NCBI RefSeq assembly: GCF_039541575.1
Contig: NZ_BAABGM010000001.1
Span: forward strand, 369,366-433,365
Reading direction: 5' to 3'
DNA from: Fodinibacter luteus
Lineage (GTDB): Bacteria > Actinomycetota > Actinomycetes > Actinomycetales > Dermatophilaceae
Length of the DNA stretch: 64,000 nucleotides
Part shown: one piece after another, positions 32,096 through 40,187 of the stretch
How positions within the stretch are numbered: position 1 is the first letter of the stretch
How the letters are laid out: every line of letters starts with the position of its first letter
Notes under the pieces: generated by a model
What the model saw: the letters and a program-made list of their open reading frames with translations, nothing else
What the model was told of the DNA's origin: nothing
Database searches by the model: none
Program-made: the position numbers and the translations under genes

Positions 32096-32649
32096 GCGGT
32101 CAAGAGCTCACGCTCGTTGACCCGGATGCCAACCTTGGCCAGACCCTCGTGCAGCGTCCGGTCCTCGCGGACCGGCAAGGGCGCCCACGGCTGTTCCAAG
32201 GGAATCGGGGCGACGAGCCACCTGGGGATCGGTCGCCCGTCACGCGCGCTGTCCCTCAGCAATAGATAGGTGAGCGTCTTCCACGGGCCGGTCAGGCGAC
32301 GGCTGGGGGCGCCCGTGGACCAGATGGCCTGCCTGGCAGGCGTGCTGAGCGCGAGTGACTGGTCTCGGCCTTGGAGCAGCATCCGCATCGCCCAGATCGG
32401 GTCGGTATCGGCATGCTCCGCGACGGCGTCGACCACGTCGGCTGCGCGCATCCAAGTGCGCCTGGACGCCTGCTCTGCGGCTTCCTCGAGATCGAGGAGA
32501 ACCAAAGCCGAGGGGACCGTGCGCCCGGCGAGGTAGTCGCCGAGCCGGGACGGGGTGCGCCCGATCGCGAACGCGGCCTGGCTGCCGTTCAAGCCCGCAG
32601 CGTCGATGAGCGCACGAAGGCGCGCACGAAGCTGGTCGGTCGTGGCCAT
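32092..32649 (-). CDS. HTH regulator/antitoxin, copy A of the HTH/NTase module
   Basis: 185 residues. The helix-turn-helix is near residues 15-50 (NGSQAAFAIGRTPSRLGDYL, AGRTVPSALVLLDLE). A conserved C-terminal region follows: WAMRMLLQGRDQ, GPWKTLTYLLLRD and a final VNERELLTA. It has the same length as the copy at 46288, about 65% identical by eye. Promoter TATTCT lies 6 nt upstream, so the message is probably leaderless. Confidence 0.8.
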   Translation of the reverse strand: MATTDQLRARLRALIDAAGLNGSQAAFAIGRTPSRLGDYLAGRTVPSALVLLDLEEAAEQASRRTWMRAADVVDAVAEHADTDPIWAMRMLLQGRDQSLALSTPARQAIWSTGAPSRRLTGPWKTLTYLLLRDSARDGRPIPRWLVAPIPLEQPWAPLPVREDRTLHEGLAKVGIRVNERELLTA

Positions 32650-32673
32650 ATCCCAAGAATACCCATATTCGGT
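32650..32673 (-). promoter_or_regulatory. leaderless promoter with GGGTAT/GGGATAT repeats
   Basis: Minus-strand TATTCT (32656-32661) sits 6 nt before the ATG. Around it are ATGGGTAT and TTGGGATAT half-sites, resembling the CCAAATTTGGGTATA palindrome before the homologous gene at 46288, so both copies may be controlled by the same kind of operator. Confidence 0.45.
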
Positions 32674-32973
32674 TACTTAGCACATCCGCTCTCCCTGGCT
32701 ATATCCGCAGCCTCCGCCCTCCCGGCAACATGGCCGCCGTCCCCCGCTGCCAGCGAGAGAACACCCCAGCCGACACCGCCGAGCCTCCCCCGAACGGCCT
32801 TCGTTCCTACTCGACGAATCCGAACGATGTCGTGGCCCGCACACCTCATGCATCCGCGGCGGGCACCCCAGTCGTTGTGACGACTCATTCACCCGCTGAA
32901 CACTCCAGCGATGTGGCCCCCAAGAGGCGTCCCGAATGCGTAAGGAAGTAGGGGGACCATCTAGGAGACGACG
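32674..32973. other. non-coding interval
   Basis: 300 bp between the divergent HTH gene and the next plus-strand gene. Open frames here have poor coding character (for example 32730-32951, Pro/Ser-rich). Nothing else seen. Confidence 0.4.
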
Positions 32974-33423
32974 ATGGAACGCAAGCTCAGGAAGCAGGCC
33001 AAACGGCAAGCGGCACGCCGCGCCATGCTCGACGGCACCTCCGCGAACCGGCAAGACCCTCGCCGACGACCGACGCGGCAGGGACCCACCACCGAGCCCA
33101 AGGTCGAGCGCCGGCTGCCGCGCGCTCCCGGGGGCACGGTGGCCTTCGGTTGGTGCGGCTCAACGGTCACCGTGCCCCACCGCGGCCGGATCCCCAAGTG
33201 GTGCTCCGCCACCTGCCGTCACCGCGCCTGGGAACAGCGTCGGGCCGCAGCCTCAGGGCGCGCAGCCATCGAGGTCGTCGACCGACCAGTAGAGGTCGTG
33301 CACCACGTGAACCGGGAGAAGAGCGGGCCTGGCGGCGGGTACGACCTGTGCTCCCACTGCGGCCGGGAGAAGAAGTCCTACGAGGGCGGCAACCCCTCCT
33401 TCAAGGGACCTCTTATCGGCTGA
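32974..33423 (+). CDS. small Cys-containing basic protein, 149 aa
   Basis: The N-terminus is very basic (ERKLRKQAKRQAARRAML). A central motif with WCGS, then IPKWCSATCRHRAWEQRRAA, looks like a zinc-ribbon-type element common in actinobacterial accessory proteins, though one of the usual cysteines is Gly here. A second cysteine pair, LCSHCGREKK, is near the C-terminus. AGGAG 8 nt before the ATG supports the start. Probably nucleic-acid binding. Function unknown. Confidence 0.6.
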   Translation: MERKLRKQAKRQAARRAMLDGTSANRQDPRRRPTRQGPTTEPKVERRLPRAPGGTVAFGWCGSTVTVPHRGRIPKWCSATCRHRAWEQRRAAASGRAAIEVVDRPVEVVHHVNREKSGPGGGYDLCSHCGREKKSYEGGNPSFKGPLIG

Positions 33424-33493
33424 GTACCGTTCCAGGGCCCGCTCCGACAGGTGGCTGGGGCGCCGTGTGGCAGGCGATCCGGTCAGCGTCCAG

Positions 33494-33711
33494 CGCACGC
33501 GCCGGGCACCGGCACCCCGGAGGTCGCCGGACTCAGCACCCGCGAGCTCTTCACAGTGCTCCGCCTGCTGCGTGGGCTCAACATCGTCGGCGGCGACGTC
33601 GTCGAGGTCGCACCCGCATACGACCACGCCGGCCTCACCGGCCTCGCGGCGGCGCACACGGCATGGGAACTCCTCACCCTCATCGGCCTCGCACCGCTCC
33701 AGCCGCAATGA
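33494..33711 (+). pseudogene. 3' fragment of an agmatinase/ureohydrolase gene
   Basis: Encodes HAPGTGTPEVAGL, LRGLNIVGGDVVEVAPAYDH and AAHTAWELL, the C-terminal block of agmatinases and guanidinobutyrases, including the Asp of the substrate loop. Everything before the last 70 residues is missing and there is no own start. A remnant left by deletion or recombination. Confidence 0.8.
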
Positions 33712-33834
33712 CCCCCCTGCCACCTGCCCCACCACTCAGGCTTCTGGCGGCGAGGCTACGCCCCACGCCGGCAAGGGAAGGGCCCAGCGCTCTGTCCAGA
33801 CGCGGCACGGCGACTGTGCCGCTACCTTGATCTC

Positions 33835-33945
33835 ATGTTCGGGGTCAATGTCGCAGAGCTGGCGATTCTGCTTGCCGTCCTCGTCGCCGTGCCGATCGCT
33901 CTCTACTTCATCGTCAAGCTGGCCGTCCGAAAGGGCTCCCAGTAG
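33835..33945 (+). CDS. 36-aa single-helix membrane peptide
   Basis: ATG at 33835 opens a 36-codon frame: MFGVNVAELAILLAV continuing to a basic end VKLAVRKGSQ. One strongly hydrophobic helix with a positive C-terminus, typical of small membrane peptides. TACCTT 7 nt upstream fits a -10 for a leaderless message. Third codon positions are G/C-rich. It stands alone between an agmatinase remnant and a MntA gene. Could be a regulator or a toxin-like peptide. Confidence 0.55.
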   Translation: MFGVNVAELAILLAVLVAVPIALYFIVKLAVRKGSQ

Positions 33946-34110
33946 CCCAACGCACGACGAGGTGTGTTGCACCACGGCCGGCTCGACATTTCGACCCAGG
34001 GCGACTCGCGGCGAAGTGGGTCGCTTCGCGTAATCCCCACTTTGGCGAGTAGTTCTGTGGTGCACACGGCGCTACCGACACCGCTGCGGTTCGGCCCGTA
34101 CGCTGGTTGC

Positions 34111-34431
34111 ATGGGGACCGCGACCAGACAGAGCGAGTCGTTGCGTGCAGCGATCGCCAGCCATCGTCGCGCGCTCGAGGAGATCCTTGCTCGGTACGGA
34201 GCGACCAACGCGCGCCTGTTCGGTTCCGTTGCCCGTGGCGACGCCACGCCGGGGAGCGACATTGACCTGCTGGTCGATCTGACACCCGGTGGCGCCAACG
34301 AACTCCTGCGCGTGTCCGGTATTGCCGAGGAGCTGACCGAGCTCCTCGGGACCCGGGTCGATGTCGTGGCGACCTCGCTGCTACGTGGTGAGGTCTTCTC
34401 CAGCGCCCTTGCCGACGCGGTAGCGGTGTGA
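34111..34431 (+). CDS. mntA: MntA-type antitoxin (minimal nucleotidyltransferase)
   Basis: 106 residues. The catalytic motif GSVARGDATPGSDIDLLVD is the GSX10DXD signature of MNT proteins, which in MntA/HepT modules transfer AMP to the HepT toxin and silence it. Stop overlaps the HepT start (GTGA). TACGCT lies 6 nt before the ATG, so the message is probably leaderless. Symbol given by family; close relatives carry other names. Confidence 0.88.
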   Translation: MGTATRQSESLRAAIASHRRALEEILARYGATNARLFGSVARGDATPGSDIDLLVDLTPGGANELLRVSGIAEELTELLGTRVDVVATSLLRGEVFSSALADAVAV

Positions 34432-34748
34432 GCCGCTCCGAGGACGAGCGGTTCGCCGACATCCTGGGCGCCATCGAGCGCTGTCTGGAGTACGCGCCGC
34501 ACCTGCATTCCGACGAGTTCGGGTCGATGGCCTACGACGCTGTGCTGCGCAACCTCGCCGTCGTCGGCGAGGCCGTTCGGTCAATGCCCGACGAGACTCG
34601 GTCCACCATGCCGGATGTGCCGTGGGCCTCGATCGCAGGTCTGCGCAACGTCGTCGTGCACGAGTACTTCCGCGTGAACCCCGACCTGGTCCGGGACATC
34701 GTCGATCATGAGCTCACCGACCTGGCCACCGCCATACGTAACCGCTGA
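34428..34748 (+). CDS. hepT: HepT-type HEPN toxin
   Basis: 106 residues, all-helical. The HEPN ribonuclease motif R-x4-H-x-Y-F is present as RNVVVHEYF. The modification target tyrosine of HepT corresponds to the HEYF tyrosine. Together with the preceding MntA protein it makes a complete, intact MNT-HEPN toxin-antitoxin pair. Confidence 0.88.
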   Translation: MSRSEDERFADILGAIERCLEYAPHLHSDEFGSMAYDAVLRNLAVVGEAVRSMPDETRSTMPDVPWASIAGLRNVVVHEYFRVNPDLVRDIVDHELTDLATAIRNR

Positions 34749-34791
34749 CACCGGCATCTCCACGCGGTGCTGGAGCATGGTCGACTCGCGG

Positions 34792-35181
34792 CTATGACGC
34801 GGGTCCCAAGCGTGCTGCCAGCCAGTCAGCGATATCCGGCACCTCGAGCTTGCCCGATGCCGCGCTGAGCATCATCTCCTCTGCTTCGTCGACGGTGTAG
34901 ATGAGGTCTTGGCCGTTCAGGAGACAGAAGATGCGGGTCGCGGACCAAGCCAGACGCTTGTTCCCGTCTACCAGGGCATGGTTGCGGACCAGCGAGTGGA
35001 GAAGCGCTGCGGCCTTGTCCAGAAATGCCGGGTACGCGTCGTCACCGAAGAGGGTGACCCGTGGGCGGCCCGCCGCCGCAGCCAGCAGGCCGGCGTCTCT
35101 GACGACCACGTGGTCCATGACGCCAGCGGCGATCTCCAGCAGGTCCTCCACCGAGAGGTAGTCGATCTCCTGGCTGCTCAC
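34792..35181 (-). CDS. doc: Doc-family toxin (Fic fold)
   Basis: 129 residues. The Fic/Doc motif reads HALVDGNKRLAW: catalytic His, Asp and the GNKR phosphate-binding loop are intact. Doc kinases phosphorylate EF-Tu and stop translation. GTG start overlaps the antitoxin stop (GTGA). Length and motif match Doc rather than the longer AMPylating Fic proteins. A complete module with the gene upstream. Confidence 0.9.
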   Translation of the reverse strand: MSSQEIDYLSVEDLLEIAAGVMDHVVVRDAGLLAAAAGRPRVTLFGDDAYPAFLDKAAALLHSLVRNHALVDGNKRLAWSATRIFCLLNGQDLIYTVDEAEEMMLSAASGKLEVPDIADWLAARLGPAS

Positions 35182-35375
35182 TTGCTCAGCCGCTGGAGCA
35201 GCTCGGCATCTTCAGTGCGCACACGGTGGATCGCGCTGAGCAGTCGCTGCGGGCGTTCCGTCACGTACTGGGCGATGGCAGTCCTGGCGACCTCCTGCAT
35301 GGAGCGGCCCTCCTGCTCGGCCTTTGCACGTAGGGCGTCGCTCTCGGAGTCGGTGAGCCGCAGATTCATCGCCAT
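35178..35375 (-). CDS. ribbon-helix-helix antitoxin for Doc
   Basis: 65 residues. MNLRLTDSESDALRAKAEQE is a ribbon-helix-helix N-terminus, followed by GRSMQEVARTAIAQYV. The C-terminal helix (LLSAIHRVRTEDAELLQRL) probably covers the toxin. Most Doc partners are Phd-type; an RHH partner is a known alternative in actinobacteria. Two GGTACC palindromes 9 and 20 bp upstream are the probable operator. Confidence 0.82.
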   Translation of the reverse strand: MAMNLRLTDSESDALRAKAEQEGRSMQEVARTAIAQYVTERPQRLLSAIHRVRTEDAELLQRLSK

Positions 35376-35383
35376 CCACACAC

Positions 35384-35400
35384 GGTACCACCACGGTACC
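35384..35400. promoter_or_regulatory. paired GGTACC palindromes, RHH operator
   Basis: GGTACC at 35384-35389 and at 35395-35400, 11 bp centre to centre, so on the same helical face. This fits two ribbon-helix-helix dimers bound side by side just upstream of the antitoxin start. Confidence 0.55.
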
Positions 35401-35443
35401 AGGCAAGCAGATGTCGCGATCTGGCCTTGGAAAGTGAGGCTGC

Positions 35444-35620
35444 TCAAACACCCGCGACGTAGGCGGTCAGGAAGTGCACGGCGTGCCGGTCGAGGTTGCC
35501 GCGGGCGCGGTCGTAGTGCTCCGTGGTCCTGGGGTCGGCGTGGCGGGCCAGGATCTGCGCGTCGCGAAGCGGCACCCCGGCATCCAAGGCGTTGGTGATC
35601 GCGGCGTGCCGCAAGGTTGC
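35444..35620 (-). pseudogene. C-terminal remnant of a tyrosine recombinase
   Basis: Encodes LRHAAITNALDAGVPLRDAQ and ILARHADPRTTEHYDRAR, ending in AYVAGV: the catalytic LRH box, the H/W-x-x-H region and the active-site Tyr of a phage-type integrase. The upstream 300 residues are missing. It is unlike the intact integrase at 44517, so a different, older element was lost here. Confidence 0.8.
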
Positions 35621-35846
35621 CTGGCTTGAACAGTGTGCAACCCGATTTGCTACGGCTCGCCCGAGTGAGCAGCAAGTAGTGGTCTGCTCGACCTGTCGGC
35701 CGGTTGTCCAGAGGCGTCGAGTGCTTGTCGCGCAACTGTCCCAACCTTCAGCTCTAGCTGGACGGCAGGCGGCTGCCGTTGAGACGCAGTCCGTGAGGTG
35801 GAACCCCGCGATGGGATCCGGGCGCCAGCCCATGGGGGCGGTACGG

Positions 35847-36038
35847 TCACCCGCCGCCGCCACCCCCGCCGCTTGACGACGGTCCGTGGAAGTCCCCTCT
35901 GTACTCCTCATCGGTGCGGCTGTTCATGTTGAAGTCCACGCTGCCACCCGAATTCGACGGGCCACGCCGCCGGTCAACGACCATTGCGATGACCGCCGCA
36001 ACCGCCACTATGCCGAGGATCCAGAACCAGATCTCCAT
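35847..36038 (-). CDS. small membrane-anchored Gly-rich protein, 63 aa
   Basis: One N-terminal membrane helix (IWFWILGIVAVAAVIAMVV), a basic stop-transfer DRRRG, then a polar tail ending in SSSG and a run of glycines. AAGGG lies before the ATG. The seven-glycine end is unusual; such proteins are common in actinobacteria with no known function. Confidence 0.6.
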   Translation of the reverse strand: MEIWFWILGIVAVAAVIAMVVDRRRGPSNSGGSVDFNMNSRTDEEYRGDFHGPSSSGGGGGGG

Positions 36039-36769
36039 GGCTAACCCTTCGCCGGTACCGCCGACCCGGGCGTCGGTGGGTACGTCGAGTGTCCGCTCAT
36101 CCGGTGTGCGTCGTCTAGGCGCTTTGGCGTCGACACTTGCCACCTGTCGTCTTCGGGAAGGGGCCCCGTCCCACCACCAGGCCGGCGGCGATCGTCAGAA
36201 GCGCGTGTCGCCTCCCGCATGGTGCGCAGGAGGGGCCTTGGGAAACGGGGTGTGTTGGTCGAGCCCTCCAACCCACCCCTGCGACTCGCGGCTGCAGAGA
36301 CGCAGGTCAACCCCCCTCCCACGCGGCTGCGATAACACAGCGGGTGGGGTGAACCGCGCGGTCATCCTCTGGACGTGCGCACGGTCGCGCCCCGATGTAC
36401 CGTTGCCACCGGGCGCACTGACAACGTTGTCATCTTGGGCGCGTGATGGACTGTCACCCACGAAGCCACGATGGGCGTGCCGAGGTTTCCGGCGCTCGCC
36501 GCCCGCGAAGAGAAGGGAACGTGAAGTACGCAGGCGGCCAAATCCCGACGGTCGGCATTGTGATGTTGGTTCGCACATACCAACTGTTGGCGGCCTCGAA
36601 CCCGGCGGCGTTGTGCAGCGATGTTGGTGCCGCTGCTGGCCCCAAGCTGCTGGTCGGGCTCACCTTCGGCCGGCGTTCGCCGATGGCGACTGGAACCCGC
36701 CGGCCGCGTCGCCTCACGTGATCGTCTGTAGCGCGGGGACCGTCCGCTCACTGCGGCACTCGACCCGGG
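36039..36769. other. non-coding interval with one operator-like palindrome
   Basis: 730 bp with no convincing gene. Frames such as 36443-36721 are short and lack support. The interval contains TGACAACGTTGTCA at 36419-36432 and several GTTGG/CCAAC repeats at 36560-36640. It may be the trace of a deleted operon. Confidence 0.45.
36419..36432. promoter_or_regulatory. perfect 14-bp palindrome TGACAACGTTGTCA
   Basis: Same core as the site at 11954-11967, here with both outer bases matching. CG-centred symmetry is typical of LacI/GalR-family operators. No gene start lies within 300 bp downstream in either direction that would clearly use it, so the regulated gene may have been lost. Confidence 0.5.
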
Positions 36770-37444
36770 TCAGGTCGCGGGTTCGCCTTGTCTCCCAGGG
36801 CGGACGAACCCGCTCTCGTAGGCCAGCACCACGAGCTGCACCCGGGAACGCAACCCGGCCTTGGCGAGCAGCCGGTTCATGTGTGTCTTGACCGTCGCCT
36901 CGGTGACGAAGAGCCGTTCAGCGATCTCGTGGTTGGCGAGCCCGCGTGCCACGAGTGCAAGCACTTCACGTTCGCGCTCGGTGAGCGCGCCCAGAGCCGC
37001 CGGGACCCCTTCACTGGGGGCGGGTCCGCGCACGTGCTGCTCGATCAGCCGCCTGGTCAGGGACGGAGAGAGCAGCGCCTCCCCCGCCCTCACCGTCTCA
37101 ATGCCGGCCACCAGCCGGTCCGGGGTCGTCGCCTTGAGCAGGAACCCGGCTGCTCCAGCACGCAGGGCCCCGTAGACGTAGGAGTCGACGTCGTACGTCG
37201 TCAAGACGAGCACCTTCGTGGACACGGCGCGAGCCGCGATCTGACGGGTCGCAGCGATGCCGTCGAGGACGGGCATCCTGATATCCATCAACACCACGTC
37301 GGGACCAAGCCGCATGACCGCCTCGACCGCGGCCCGACCATCCGCAGCCTCTCCCACAACGTCGATGCCGCGGGCCTGCAGAACCATGCGCAGCCCCGAG
37401 CGGACCAGCTCCTGGTCGTCGGCGATGACCACCGAGGCGCTCAT
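36770..37444 (-). CDS. NarL/LuxR-family response regulator
   Basis: 224 residues. Receiver domain with acidic pair (VVIADDQ), phospho-acceptor Asp54 in VLMDIRMPV, and Thr/Lys residues (VLTTYDVDSY, FLLKATTP). The C-terminal LuxR helix-turn-helix is LTEREREVLALVARG then EATVKTHMNRLLAKAGL. It follows its kinase gene by 10 bp. Related to, but clearly distinct from, the regulator at 10827. Confidence 0.94.
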   Translation of the reverse strand: MSASVVIADDQELVRSGLRMVLQARGIDVVGEAADGRAAVEAVMRLGPDVVLMDIRMPVLDGIAATRQIAARAVSTKVLVLTTYDVDSYVYGALRAGAAGFLLKATTPDRLVAGIETVRAGEALLSPSLTRRLIEQHVRGPAPSEGVPAALGALTEREREVLALVARGLANHEIAERLFVTEATVKTHMNRLLAKAGLRSRVQLVVLAYESGFVRPGRQGEPAT

Positions 37445-37454
37445 CTCGCGTGCC

Positions 37455-38567
37455 TCATGAAGGGTCCCCCGGCAGGGTTGCGGCGAGTTCGAAGCGTCCG
37501 TCAGTCGTGCCGTGAGCCAAGGTCCCGCCGAGCATCGAGACGCGCTCGGCCATGCCGCGCAGGCCCAGCCCAGCCCCCCTTGAGGTCCGCGTGTCGGCGG
37601 TGGGGTTTGTCACCCGGATCGCCACGCCCGAGCCGGATGACCTCACCTGCAGGGACACGGTGCCGGTGCCGTGGCGCAGCGCGTTGGTGAGCGCCTCTTC
37701 CGCGATCCGGTAGGCGGAGACGTCGATCCCTGCGGGCAACGACGGCAACTCGGCGTCCAGCTCCAACTCCAAGTCCAGGCCGGCGTCACGGAACTGTGCA
37801 ACGAGCGCGTCGAGGTCGGCTAACCCCGGGGTTGGCGTGAGGCCGAGCTCGTCGCCATCATCGCGGATCACGTGCAGCAACCGACCGGTCTCGGCCAGGG
37901 CCCGCCGGCCCGTGTCGGCAACGTCGCGGAGCACCCCTTCGGCCCGGGCTGGGTCGGTGCGCACCAGATCCTGCGCGGCGGCCGTCTGGACGACCATGGC
38001 GCTGACCGAGTGCGCGATGACGTCGTGCAGCTCCCGGGCGATTCGATCCCGCTCCGCACGCACTGCCTCACGGGTGACCAGCTCCTCGCGGTCCTCCAGC
38101 AACGCCTTCTGGTCCGCCAGCCTGCGAACCACCCGGCCGAACACGTACGGCGGAATGAGCAGCGCGCACACGAAGAAGACGTCGCTGATGTCGTTCACCC
38201 GGGGGCCGGACGTGCGGTAGCCGGTGAAGATGCCCAGCGCGATCACTGCGAGTCCGATGAGCCCCCGAAGGTCGCGGCGCCACCGGGCGAGGGTGTAGAT
38301 CGAGACCGCGAGGATGAGGATCGGCGCCGAGGTGTCGTCGACCTTCTCTCCGACCAGCGCGGTACTGAGCAGCACGATCGGGGCCGCCGTACCAATGACC
38401 AGCGGTGCCCGGCGACGCACGGCCAGCAGAGCACAGGCCACCGCGTTGATCGCCAGCGCCCACTGCCAGCCCTCCGGACGCACGACGACCAGCTCGAAGG
38501 CGCTAACAGCGAACAAGGCCCCCGCCAAGGCGAGGTCGAAGGCCCACACCGGGATCCGCTTCCCCAT
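37455..38567 (-). CDS. sensor histidine kinase, NarL class
   Basis: 370 residues. Four to five membrane helices in residues 8-145, then ERDRIARELHDVIAHSVSAM with phospho-His181, and a HATPase domain (N-box AEEALTNALRHG; G-box GAGLGLRGM). Start ATG at 38567; an in-frame upstream GTG at 38630 would add a non-membrane leader. Transcribed away from the membrane-protein gene at 38709, with a palindrome in the shared promoter region. Confidence 0.92.
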   Translation of the reverse strand: MGKRIPVWAFDLALAGALFAVSAFELVVVRPEGWQWALAINAVACALLAVRRRAPLVIGTAAPIVLLSTALVGEKVDDTSAPILILAVSIYTLARWRRDLRGLIGLAVIALGIFTGYRTSGPRVNDISDVFFVCALLIPPYVFGRVVRRLADQKALLEDREELVTREAVRAERDRIARELHDVIAHSVSAMVVQTAAAQDLVRTDPARAEGVLRDVADTGRRALAETGRLLHVIRDDGDELGLTPTPGLADLDALVAQFRDAGLDLELELDAELPSLPAGIDVSAYRIAEEALTNALRHGTGTVSLQVRSSGSGVAIRVTNPTADTRTSRGAGLGLRGMAERVSMLGGTLAHGTTDGRFELAATLPGDPS

Positions 38568-38602
38568 CTTCGAAGGGTAGGACGTCGCGGGCACCCTGTC
38601 CG

Positions 38603-38618
38603 TCCACCCACGGGTGGA
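38603..38618. promoter_or_regulatory. palindrome TCCACCC-AC-GGGTGGA in a divergent promoter region
   Basis: Two 7-bp perfect arms separated by AC, between the kinase gene and the divergent membrane-protein gene. Its position suggests that the response regulator binds here and controls both the two-component operon and the membrane protein. Confidence 0.5.
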
Positions 38619-38708
38619 TGCCGGTGCCACCCGCCGGGCGACGACACCCAGAGTGCCTGTTGCCTAGCGTCGCAGACACCGAGAGGCACAACCGTCGAGG
38701 AGGACGCC

Positions 38709-39398
38709 ATGAACAACGACCTGAGGCACCGCCGCATCGGACAAGCGGCCTGGGTGATGGCCTGGGTCGGCCTGGTGATGGGGCAGCTCCACGCCATGGC
38801 CCGGCACAACACCGCGGACGGCAAGTCGGACCTGGAGAGTGGGACCACACGAGTTTGGTCCGACCCAGCGAGGGACTTCTTCAGCCCGCTGCTGGACTGG
38901 GCGAACCCGGACGCGGTCTACCTGACCTACGGCAAGATCTGGTTCCCCGTGTTCGCGGCCTTCACCGCGTGCGCCTTCGTGCTCTACCAGCGGCGCCGAC
39001 CACAGGGCTTCGAGAAGTTCGCGTGGCGCTTCGCGCTGGTGGCCTACACCTGGGCCTGCGTCGCCGTCCTCGTCACCTACTGGACACAGTGGACGCACGC
39101 CACCGCGCTGCTAGACCAGGCATTCCTCTTCCTCGACATCCCCGGGGTGCTGCTGACCGGGATCGGGTCGACCATGCTCGGGATCACTCTAGTCCGGCAC
39201 GGATTCCGCCCCCGGACCTCAGCATGGCTGCTCGTCCTGGCCGTCCCTCTCTCCCTCGTCCTGGACCTCGTCACCTCGATGGGCAGTGGGGCCCTGCCCG
39301 AGATGTTCGCCTTCGGCATCGCCGGTCACCAACTGTCAAAGGGCGAGGGACGCCGAGAAACGGCAGGTGAGACCACGCTGAGCAGCACCAACGCGTGA
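38709..39398 (+). CDS. multi-span membrane protein, likely target of the adjacent two-component system
   Basis: 229 residues, five membrane helices (AAWVMAWVGLVMGQLHAMA; FPVFAAFTACAFVLY; WRFALVAYTWACVAVLVTY; FLFLDIPGVLLTGIGSTML; SAWLLVLAVPLSLVLDLV). GAGGAGG lies 6 nt before the ATG. No family recognised. It is divergent from the kinase and shares its promoter palindrome, so co-regulation is likely. Confidence 0.8.
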   Translation: MNNDLRHRRIGQAAWVMAWVGLVMGQLHAMARHNTADGKSDLESGTTRVWSDPARDFFSPLLDWANPDAVYLTYGKIWFPVFAAFTACAFVLYQRRRPQGFEKFAWRFALVAYTWACVAVLVTYWTQWTHATALLDQAFLFLDIPGVLLTGIGSTMLGITLVRHGFRPRTSAWLLVLAVPLSLVLDLVTSMGSGALPEMFAFGIAGHQLSKGEGRRETAGETTLSSTNA

Positions 39399-39644
39399 CC
39401 GGCGGGAGCAAGCTGGATGTCGCTGCCCCCTCCCCGCGGGCCACAGTCCTCGCCGTGAGTCCGGTGACCGCCCTCGCCGTCGACCGAGTCGGTTGATGAG
39501 GGGAGCAGGTCCATCCCAAGCCACTGCTTGCGCCCTGGGCCGACCAAATCAAGGCGGCCCTGGTGGATGTGGCGTCGAGCTCCGGCGGCCATCGAGGCGC
39601 ACCCCGGTCGGCGTCCGGTGGCGCAAGTGGGTGGCGCGCTAGTT

Positions 39645-39876
39645 TCACCGAGCTCGCCGCTGGGGTACGTGCTCTAGGTACCTGCCAAAGGCGCGGAAGC
39701 CCACCGACGCGTAGACGTTCTCGGCCAGGGGTCGACTGCAGCGTGGACGAGGTACACCCACGGTCGCCAGGGTCGTGCAGGAGCATCGCGGTCAGCGCGG
39801 GGTCGAGTCCCAATGGAGGGAGCCACGGCGCACGGACGTAGCTGCAGCCGCCATTCTGCGAGGACGCCGCCGTCAT
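39645..39876 (-). pseudogene. frameshifted C-terminal part of a GNAT acetyltransferase
   Basis: One frame gives GLDPALTAMLLHDPGDRGCT and STLQSTP. After a frameshift near 39735 another frame gives AENVYASVGFRAFGRYLEHV and a stop at 39645-39647. Together these make the last 65 residues of a GNAT-fold acetyltransferase. The N-terminal part is not found. The 246 bp between this and the gene at 38709 hold nothing else. Confidence 0.7.
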
Positions 39877-40187
39877 CCCGGCGCCGCAGATGCCGGATCG
39901 GCCGTCTGCGCTGCTCGCCCGGGGTTGTCTATAGGTGCGAAGCGGCGGTCATACAGCGTTGGAGCTGTTGTCGCCCGGCGCGGCCCGGCCCGAGGAGGAT
40001 CTCACGAGCGCCGGCGTCGGCGTACTCCCCGAGAACTTGCGTGCAGTGTTCCGCGCTGCCGATAGGCAGCCGCGCCAGGGGACTACGACGTAGGGGCTAA
40101 GCGGGCGAACAGGCGGCTACTAGACGATTCCGTTAGGACCGGCGTCCGTCTCGCCTTTCGCACTCCTGAGGGTTGAGGACCGGGCGG
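39877..40187. other. non-coding interval
   Basis: About 310 bp between an acetyltransferase remnant and the next intact gene. I see no coding frame, repeat or RNA structure worth naming. Confidence 0.4.

Noticed and set aside
32730..32951. 73-codon plus-strand frame between two accessory genes
   Set aside because: Pro/Ser/Thr-rich, no ribosome-binding site, no motif. Not supported as a gene.
36443..36721. 92-codon frame downstream of the orphan palindrome
   Set aside because: Contains a GAAGGGAAC before a GTG, but the sequence has little coding character and no recognisable motif.
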